Assembly: GCA_018830925.1 (NCBI GenBank) | Contig: JAHJRK010000048.1 | Location: 1-8,818, forward strand | Origin: Pseudomonadota bacterium | Lineage (GTDB): Bacteria; Desulfobacterota; Desulfobacteria; Desulfobacterales; RPRI01 | DNA: 8,818 nt | Reading direction: 5' to 3' | Shown here: positions 1 through 4,311 of the stretch, piece by piece | Layout: each line of letters begins with the position of its first letter | How positions within the stretch are numbered: position 1 is the stretch's first letter | Program-made: the position numbers and the translations under genes | The notes under the pieces: generated by a model | Databases searched by the model: none | The model's input: the letters and a program-made list of their open reading frames with translations, nothing else | What the model was told of the DNA's origin: nothing

Positions 1-25
1 AATCCGCACCGGGGGAAAAAGAAAA

Positions 26-1954
26 ATGGACGGGAAATCATTGAACATTACGGAAGAAAAGCTGAACAGGCTTAAAGAAATCATCCCCGAAGCGTTTACG
101 GAGAATAAAATCGACTGGGAAAAGCTGAAAGCCGCTCTGGGAGATGACATTGAATTCAAAAACGAGCGGTATGTGCTGAACTGGGCCGGAAAATCGGACG
201 CATTCAGGGCTCTCCAATCCCCTTCCACCGCCACACTTGTTCCTTGCAGTAAAGAATCGGTCAATTTTGATAAAACGGAAAACATCTTTATTGAGGGTGA
301 AAATCTTGAAGTGCTGAAGGTTTTGCAGAAATCATATTTCGGCAAAATCAAAATGATCTACATCGACCCGCCGTATAACACAGGCAATGATAATTTTATT
401 TATCCTGATAAGTTTGCCGAATCCAGGGAGGAGTATTTAAACAGAATCGGCGACAAAGACGAAACCGGGTTTATGACACGCGAGGGCCTGTTCAGAAAGA
501 ACAGCAAAGACAGCGGCCATTATCACAGCAACTGGCTTTCCATGATGTATCCGCGCCTGTTTCTGGCAAGAAATTTGTTGAGAGATGACGGGGTTATTTT
601 TGTAAGCATTGATGATAATGAAGCTCATAATCTGAGACTTGTGATGAACGAGGTGTTTGGGGAGGAGAATTTTTTTGCAAAGATCGTAATACGTGCAAAC
701 AGTAGAGGACAGACATATAAACAAATAGCAAAAACACATGAATATATTCTTGCCTACACAAAAAGAGATGAGACAGATCTCTACGAAATTGAGAAAGATG
801 AACAGACCGATGACCTTAACTTAATAGATGATATCGGAAGGTTTAACATCAGAGAATTACGCAACAGAAATCCTAAATTTGGAAAATATAATAGGCCGAA
901 CCTATTCTATCCAATATATTTGAATCCTGATAGAATTGATAAAGACGGGTTTTCCCCTGTTTCATTAAAACAAGATAAAGAGTTCTGCATAGAAATTCTA
1001 CCACTTAATTCTGAAAGAAAAGAAAGCTGCTGGCGCTGGGGTCAAACAAAATTCAATGATAATATAAAAGCAGCAACACTCGATAGCAATGTTGTTGCTA
1101 AAAAGAAAAGTGATGGAGTTTATGGAATTTATGAAAAATATCGTAAAACAACTTATAAACCTAAATCAATTTGGGATGATAATAGCTACTTAACTGAGAC
1201 AGGTACAGTTGAATTAAAACAACTTGGGTTCAATTCGGAATTCGACTTCCCTAAGCCTGTAAATCTAATAAAACAATGCGTAGCATTATCTACAAATGAG
1301 GAAGATATCATTTTAGATTTTTTTTCTGGCTCTTGCAGTACCGCCCACGCTGTCCTTGCTCTCAACAAAGAAGACAACGGCAACCGTAAATTCATCATGG
1401 TTCAGCTTCCTGAAAAATGCGATGAAAGCTCGGAAGCTTATAAAGCTGGTTATAAAACCATAGCCGAAATCGGCAAGGAACGAATCCGTCGTGTTATCAA
1501 GAAAATAAAAACAGAACAGGAAGGCAAGCTTGATTTCGGCGGGAGCGCAGAGAAACAGTATCTCGGCTTTAAGGTCTTTAAGCTCCGGGAATCAAATTTT
1601 AAAATCTGGCGCTCAAAAATCACAACCGAAGAAGAACTTGTCGGGCAGTTGCAGCAGCATCTTGAGCCTCTGAATGAGGGCAGCAAGACCGAAAATGTTC
1701 TTTTTGAACTGCTTCTGAAATCCGGTGTCCCCCTTACGGCAAAGATCGAAGAAAAGAATGGCTACGTTCTGGTGAATGACAACGAAATAGCTTTGATGCT
1801 GGAGAAGGCGGATGATAAAATCGTCAAAAAAGTTATTGCCGAGAAACCCCGTAAAGTTATCACTCTCGACCGGCTTTTTAAAAACAACGACCGGTTAAAA
1901 ACCAATACCGCGTTGCAGATGAAGGATGCGGGGATAGAGTTTAAGGTCATTTAA
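26..1954 (+). CDS. mod: Type III restriction-modification system DNA methyltransferase (Mod), adenine-N6
   Basis: This is the modification subunit of a Type III R-M system. It transfers a methyl group from S-adenosylmethionine to adenine-N6 in an asymmetric recognition site and gives Res its DNA specificity. It is a 642-residue class-beta amino-methyltransferase: the catalytic DPPY motif (residues 114-117, followed by NTGND) precedes the SAM-binding motif I DFFSGSCST (431-439). That order and length are typical of Mod. Residues about 212-430 between the motifs are the target-recognition region. The C-terminus (MKDAGIEFKVI) is a usual Mod ending. ATG at 26 has a purine-rich GGGGGA about 10 bases upstream. 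The frame is also open back to the window edge, so an upstream start cannot be excluded. The recognition segment is much richer in AT than the flanks, suggesting domain exchange. The last codon and stop lie inside the inverted repeat of the next element. Family assignment is near certain; the recognition site cannot be read from sequence. Confidence 0.96.
   Translation: MDGKSLNITEEKLNRLKEIIPEAFTENKIDWEKLKAALGDDIEFKNERYVLNWAGKSDAFRALQSPSTATLVPCSKESVNFDKTENIFIEGENLEVLKVLQKSYFGKIKMIYIDPPYNTGNDNFIYPDKFAESREEYLNRIGDKDETGFMTREGLFRKNSKDSGHYHSNWLSMMYPRLFLARNLLRDDGVIFVSIDDNEAHNLRLVMNEVFGEENFFAKIVIRANSRGQTYKQIAKTHEYILAYTKRDETDLYEIEKDEQTDDLNLIDDIGRFNIRELRNRNPKFGKYNRPNLFYPIYLNPDRIDKDGFSPVSLKQDKEFCIEILPLNSERKESCWRWGQTKFNDNIKAATLDSNVVAKKKSDGVYGIYEKYRKTTYKPKSIWDDNSYLTETGTVELKQLGFNSEFDFPKPVNLIKQCVALSTNEEDIILDFFSGSCSTAHAVLALNKEDNGNRKFIMVQLPEKCDESSEAYKAGYKTIAEIGKERIRRVIKKIKTEQEGKLDFGGSAEKQYLGFKVFKLRESNFKIWRSKITTEEELVGQLQQHLEPLNEGSKTENVLFELLLKSGVPLTAKIEEKNGYVLVNDNEIALMLEKADDKIVKKVIAEKPRKVITLDRLFKNNDRLKTNTALQMKDAGIEFKVI
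660..1320 (+). other. AT-rich target-recognition segment inside mod (compositional mosaic)
   Basis: This segment lies between catalytic motif IV (DPPY) and SAM motif I, where Type III Mod proteins keep their target-recognition domain. Hand counts per 60-base line give about 25-40% GC here (28% at 1081-1140, 25% at 1261-1320). Flanking mod is 53% at 481-540, 60% at 181-240 and 52% at 1321-1380. The return to high GC is abrupt at about 1320-1330. The reading frame stays open throughout, so this is a working coding segment and not a disruption. Known Type III mod genes diversify by exchanging this domain between alleles, and I infer the same here. The exact left boundary is soft, somewhere in 590-670. 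Confidence 0.6.
1898..1946 (+). repeat. Direct repeat copy 1: 3' end of living mod, matching the relic at 3271-3319
   Basis: The last codons of mod before the inverted repeat match 3271-3319 at 46 of 49 positions with no gaps. The three differences, at 1906, 1927 and 1933, are all third codon positions and all silent (Asn, Asp, Gly). The match stops sharply at both ends: 1897 differs from 3270, and from 1947 on the copies diverge. Silent-only differences mean that both copies were under protein-level selection as mod tails, rather than being a recent copying error. Confidence 0.9.
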
Positions 1955-1960
1955 CATTGA
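1947..1960 (+). repeat. Left arm of 14-bp inverted repeat, containing the mod stop codon
   Basis: TCATTTAACATTGA is the exact reverse complement of 2360-2373. The mod stop TAA (1952-1954) and last codon ATT fall within this arm, so the element appears to have supplied the present Mod C-terminus (Val-Ile) in place of the relic's Ala-Val. Confidence 0.85.
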
Positions 1961-1970
1961 ACATTGAACA
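1948..1970 (+). repeat. Heptamer tandem repeat CATTTAA-CATTGAA-CATTGAA at the left end of the element
   Basis: Three consecutive 7-base units are seen: CATTTAA, CATTGAA, CATTGAA, then CA. The right arm in reverse complement begins CATTTAA-CATTGAG, the same first two units with one change, before the pattern decays. Heptameric repeats at the ends suggest that the terminal inverted repeat is built from, or bound as, short modules. Function is unknown. Confidence 0.7.
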
Positions 1971-1989
1971 GATAAGAAAAAAGATAATT

Positions 1990-2352
1990 ATGAAAGAAGA
2001 TAATATTACATATAAAAAAGCATATGTGTTTGCGATAGAAATTGTCAATGCTTGCAAAAACTTAACACAAGACAAGAAAGAATATGTTCTTTCAAAACAA
2101 TTATTGCGTAGCGGGACTTCAATTGGTGCCAATATTGCCGAAGCCAATGGAGGAATATCAAATGCGGATTTTTCAGCTAAAATATCAATAGCCTACAAAG
2201 AAGCCCTGGAAACAAAGTACTGGCTTTCTCTTCTCAAAGATACCGGATATATTGAAGAAAATAAGTACGAAATTCTATTTGAGCAAACTGATGAATTATG
2301 CAAAATACTTTTCTCAATCCTGAAAAAGACGAGGATACACAATAACAAATGA
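1990..2352 (+). CDS. Four-helix-bundle protein, 23S rRNA intervening-sequence protein (IVP) family
   Basis: A 120-residue all-helical protein of the four-helix-bundle/IVP family, whose members are encoded in 23S rRNA intervening sequences and are related to the Avd accessory protein of diversity-generating retroelements. The family core is clear: KKEYVLSKQLLRSGTSIGANIAEA in the first half, then SAKISIAYKEALETKYWLSLL and the C-terminal helix. The family is basic and thought to bind nucleic acid, but its cellular job is not established. ATG at 1990 gives the usual family length. The longer TTG start at 1957 would lie in the inverted repeat and add an atypical leader, so I reject it. No strong ribosome site is visible; AAGA-rich sequence precedes the ATG. 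The gene is very AT-rich (about 28% GC at 2041-2100), unlike mod and dinD. It starts 35 bases after the mod stop and is enclosed by the 14-bp inverted repeats. Confidence 0.88.
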   Translation: MKEDNITYKKAYVFAIEIVNACKNLTQDKKEYVLSKQLLRSGTSIGANIAEANGGISNADFSAKISIAYKEALETKYWLSLLKDTGYIEENKYEILFEQTDELCKILFSILKKTRIHNNK

Positions 2353-2359
2353 TAACTGC

Positions 2360-2373
2360 TCAATGTTAAATGA
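2360..2373 (-). repeat. Right arm of 14-bp inverted repeat
   Basis: TCAATGTTAAATGA at 2360-2373 is the exact reverse complement of 1947-1960. It begins 7 bases after the four-helix-bundle stop codon, and its last two bases (GA) begin the likely dinD ribosome site. A stem formed with the left arm could therefore affect dinD translation; this is inference. Confidence 0.85.
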
Positions 2374-2377
2374 GGGG
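2372..2377 (+). promoter_or_regulatory. Ribosome binding site of dinD
   Basis: GAGGGG lies 5-7 bases before the ATG at 2383 (7 from the GAGG core) and supports that start. It straddles the edge of the right inverted-repeat arm. Confidence 0.6.
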
Positions 2378-2382
2378 CGGGC

Positions 2383-3258
2383 ATGCCGGATAAAAATTTA
2401 ATATCAATGGGAAGCAAGTCTTTTGAAGACCTGAAGAAAATAAATGAATACGGCGCAGAATACTGGAGTGCGCGGGAGGTTCAGCCACTTTTAGGGTATA
2501 CTCAATGGCGGCGATTTGAAGATGCTATTAAAAGGGCGATAACCTCTTGTAAACAATCAGGGAATACATCTGAAAACCATTTTGCCGGCACCGGCAAAAT
2601 GGTTGATATTGGGTCAGGAAGCTCTCGAGAGGTGACGGATTACAATCTGTCGCGTTTTGCCTGTTATTTGATTGCCCAGAACGGAGATCCTCGCAAACCC
2701 GAAATCGCAAATGCTCAAAAATATTTTGCAATACAGGCGCGCAGGCAGGAAATTTCGGATGCTGTTGCCTCTGATGTGGAAAGGCTGGAACTTCGCAAAC
2801 AGACTGCCGAGGAATTTAAAGCCCTGTCAGGTGCAGCGCGGGAAGCCGGAGTTCATGACAAAATGTTCGGCATTTTCCATGATGCAGGATACAAAGGAAT
2901 GTACGGCGGCATGGGACGTAACGCTATCAAGCAATTTAAAGGGATACCCGAAAAAGAAAGTCTGCTGGATAGAATGAACACAACTGAACTTGCCGCAAAC
3001 CAGTTTCGCATGACTCAGACGCGTGACAAGCTGGCGTGTGAACGGATAAGAGATCAACAGACTGCCATACGAACTCATGAAAAGGTAGGTAAGGAAGTCA
3101 GAGATGCTATCAAGCGTATTGGCGGAACATCTCCTGAGAATTTGCCTCCCGCTGAACATATAAAGCTTGTTAAGAAAAGAGTAAAGAGCGTGCCACCAAA
3201 GCTGAAACTGGATGAAAAAGATGCCAAAGGACTGGCCGGATCTTCTGAAGAGGAATGA
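2383..3258 (+). CDS. dinD: DNA damage-inducible protein D (DinD) homologue
   Basis: A 291-residue DinD-like protein, close to the 274 residues of E. coli DinD. The N-terminal half has the Bro-N-like DNA-binding block of the family: EYWSARE (26-32), LGYTQWRRFEDAI (37-49), KMVDIGSGSSREVTDYNLSRFACYL split across 72-97, and AQKYFAIQARRQE (111-123). A second conserved block, GYKGMYGG (169-176), is followed by basic helices. E. coli DinD is SOS-induced and is reported to inhibit or dissociate RecA filaments, so a role beside a DNA-cleaving system is plausible, but this is inference. No LexA box is visible in the 30 bases upstream, which are filled by the inverted repeat and ribosome site, so expression probably follows the mod transcript. 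GC is high (about 53-55% in sampled lines), unlike the AT-rich gene before and the moderate-GC genes after, which suggests a separate origin. A perfect palindrome lies within its codons (2575-2604). Confidence 0.9.
   Translation: MPDKNLISMGSKSFEDLKKINEYGAEYWSAREVQPLLGYTQWRRFEDAIKRAITSCKQSGNTSENHFAGTGKMVDIGSGSSREVTDYNLSRFACYLIAQNGDPRKPEIANAQKYFAIQARRQEISDAVASDVERLELRKQTAEEFKALSGAAREAGVHDKMFGIFHDAGYKGMYGGMGRNAIKQFKGIPEKESLLDRMNTTELAANQFRMTQTRDKLACERIRDQQTAIRTHEKVGKEVRDAIKRIGGTSPENLPPAEHIKLVKKRVKSVPPKLKLDEKDAKGLAGSSEEE
2575..2604. repeat. Perfect 14-bp-arm palindrome within dinD
   Basis: Arms 2575-2588 and 2591-2604 are exact reverse complements (AACCATTTTGCCGG and its complement) around a central CA. 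In RNA this would give a GC-cored hairpin with a tight loop; no T-run follows, so it is not a terminator. The codons read NHFAGTGKMV, overlapping a family motif (KMV). Confidence 0.85.
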
Positions 3259-3270
3259 GGAAAAGCAAAG

Positions 3271-3327
3271 AAAACCAACACCGCGTTGCAGATGAAGGAC
3301 GCGGGAATAGAGTTTAAGGCGGTGTAA
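3271..3327 (+). pseudogene. Relic of a mod 3' end (19 codons including stop) between dinD and the AAA gene
   Basis: The reading frame KTNTALQMKDAGIEFKAV-stop matches the C-terminus of the intact Mod (KTNTALQMKDAGIEFKVI-stop). At the DNA level 50 of 57 bases match 1898-1954. All three differences before the inverted-repeat boundary are silent, and the last two codons are conservative (Val to Ala, Ile to Val). Nothing upstream of 3271 resembles mod; it begins 12 bases after the dinD stop. It has no start region of its own. Its stop (3325-3327) lies 2 bases before the AAA ATG, and its AAGG (3316-3319) is the only candidate ribosome site for that gene. I read it as the stump of a former mod allele that directly preceded the AAA gene. 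Confidence 0.85.
3316..3319 (+). promoter_or_regulatory. Likely ribosome binding site of the AAA gene, located inside the mod relic
   Basis: AAGG (in TTTAAGGCGG) lies 10 bases before the ATG at 3330 and is the only purine-rich candidate. It falls within the mod relic, meaning that the AAA gene was once initiated from within the mod 3' end, as in a coupled operon. Confidence 0.5.
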
Positions 3328-3329
3328 AG

Positions 3330-4310
3330 ATGGCAAGAGCAGATATACTTCTCAGTTTGGTACAGTCAGCCAATCGCAATGATATGGTTTCTTTCCGTAA
3401 ATCTGTCGAAAGTTTAATCGCAGAAGAACGGGCTAAAAAACACATTATTCTTGCTGACAGGCTGGCAGCATCCATTACTGAAAATGGTAATAAGAACAAC
3501 ACAGCCATTCGCTCCAATGGGTATGCAAAGGATCTGGTTTTTGAAATTGTGCCGCAAAAACAATTTGATGATCTAATAATTGAAGATCAAACTTTAAAAA
3601 TATGTAAGGATTTAATAGAGGAACAGCACAGGGCAGATTTACTCAGGTCTTATGGCCTTGAACCGAGACACAGGGTATTATTAACAGGCTCTCCCGGAAA
3701 TGGTAAAACCAGTCTTGCAGAAGCCATTGCCACGCATCTAATGTATCCCCTCTTTGTTATCCGGTATGAAAATTTAATCGGCAGTTATTTAGGGGAAACA
3801 GCAACACGCCTTAACAATATGTTCGATTATATAAAAACAAGAACTTGTGTACTTTTTTTCGATGAGTTTGACACCATTGCAAAAGAAAGAGGCGATACAA
3901 AAGAAACAGGCGAGATAAAACGCGTTGTTAGTTCTTTACTTCTTCAGATGGATAGACTTCCAAGCTATGTGGTTGTTATTACGGCAAGTAATCACCCTGA
4001 GCTTCTTGACCGAGCCGTATGGCGCAGATTTCAACTGAGGTTAAATTTGGAAGGCCCGGACAAATCTCAGATTGAACGGTTTATAAGAATGTTTATAAAG
4101 AAAACAGGGATCAGTATTGATCATAATATGAAACAACTCACTGAAATATTGACGGGTCAAAGCTATTCAGAAATAGAAACTTTTTGCACAGATGTTTTAA
4201 GAAAAGCAATTCTGGATCATCAGCAGGCAAACACAAAACCTATAGTTATTGAAAAACTAAAACAGTGGCAACAGAGATTTATAATTAATAGCCGAAAAGA
4301 GGAAAAATAA
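3330..4310 (+). CDS. AAA+ ATPase, classical AAA clade (Cdc48/FtsH/SpoVK-like), partner of the downstream protease
   Basis: A 326-residue single-module AAA+ ATPase. Residues 1-~75 form a helical N-terminal region. The ATPase core has Walker A GSPGNGKT (120-127), the classical-AAA signature SYLGE (152-156), Walker B CVLFFDEFD (173-181, with D178 and E179), sensor 1 TASN (218-221) and arginine-finger candidates in DRAVWRRF (227-234). A lid domain follows, with GQSYSEIET (276-284) at the sensor-2 position. No protease, nuclease or membrane domain is fused to it. Such proteins usually assemble as hexamers that unfold or remodel proteins using ATP. The next gene, a subtilase, starts 1 base after its stop, so I infer that the two act together, with the ATPase feeding or activating the protease. 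ATG at 3330 follows the mod relic by 2 bases. AAA ATPases paired with S8 peptidases recur in defence-gene neighbourhoods, but the substrate here is unknown. Confidence 0.93.
   Translation: MARADILLSLVQSANRNDMVSFRKSVESLIAEERAKKHIILADRLAASITENGNKNNTAIRSNGYAKDLVFEIVPQKQFDDLIIEDQTLKICKDLIEEQHRADLLRSYGLEPRHRVLLTGSPGNGKTSLAEAIATHLMYPLFVIRYENLIGSYLGETATRLNNMFDYIKTRTCVLFFDEFDTIAKERGDTKETGEIKRVVSSLLLQMDRLPSYVVVITASNHPELLDRAVWRRFQLRLNLEGPDKSQIERFIRMFIKKTGISIDHNMKQLTEILTGQSYSEIETFCTDVLRKAILDHQQANTKPIVIEKLKQWQQRFIINSRKEEK
4298..4303 (+). promoter_or_regulatory. Ribosome binding site of the S8 protease gene
   Basis: AGAGGA sits 8 bases before the ATG at 4312, inside the last codons of the AAA gene. Together with the 1-base gap between genes it indicates translational coupling and near-equal synthesis of the two proteins. 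Confidence 0.75.
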
Positions 4311-4311
4311 T

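Larger units (their letters stand above)
1947..2373 (+). mobile_element. Inverted-repeat-bounded unit carrying a four-helix-bundle gene (IVS-like element)
   Basis: A 427-bp unit is bounded by perfect 14-bp inverted repeats (1947-1960 and 2360-2373) and contains one gene, the four-helix-bundle protein at 1990-2352. The left repeat starts at the base where similarity between the mod tail and its downstream relic stops, which marks an insertion boundary. The layout of a stem enclosing a roughly 120-residue four-helix-bundle gene is the layout of the intervening sequences (IVS) found in some bacterial 23S rRNA genes. Here it sits in an mRNA at the stop codon of a protein gene. No transposase or convincing target-site duplication is visible, so mobility is inferred from structure only. 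If transcribed, the two arms could pair around the gene. Confidence 0.55.

Noticed and set aside
1..75. Tails of an upstream gene: frame 1 is open from base 1 to TAA at 73-75, and frame 3 to TGA at 42-44.
   Set aside because: Either could be the end of a preceding gene overlapping mod, but only 14-24 residues are visible and neither is recognisable.
670..1325. Phase-variable homopolymers in mod: T7 at 670-676 and T8 at 1318-1325.
   Set aside because: They encode Phe codons, similar T7 runs occur in the AAA gene (3853-3859) and protease (4620-4626), and no longer or multi-base repeat tract is present.
1957..1989. TTG at 1957 as the start of the four-helix-bundle protein (131 residues).
   Set aside because: It lies in the inverted repeat, adds a leader not typical of the family, and ATG at 1990 gives the usual length.
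1947..2373. Diversity-generating retroelement suggested by the Avd-like four-helix-bundle protein.
   Set aside because: There is no reverse transcriptase and no template/variable repeat pair; the only mod repeat differs by silent third-position changes, not adenine-directed ones.
1940..2380. Target-site duplication flanking the inverted-repeat unit.
   Set aside because: Only GG is shared at the two outer edges, which is not informative.
2672..2977. A 101-codon plus-strand open frame within dinD.
   Set aside because: It is in another frame of a well-supported gene and has no recognisable family features.
3241..3251. Small dyad TCTTC-T-GAAGA near the dinD stop as a terminator.
   Set aside because: The stem is five bases with a one-base loop and no T-run follows; the operon seems to continue through it.
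3286..3313. Promoter in the mod relic (TTGCAG, 16 bases, TAGAGT).
   Set aside because: Only 3 of 6 and 4 of 6 matches, and the sequence is explained as Mod codons.
2827..3336. A 169-codon minus-strand open frame opposite dinD and the relic, and other antisense frames across the window.
   Set aside because: They lie opposite confidently identified genes, have no ribosome sites or family motifs and are low-complexity shadows.
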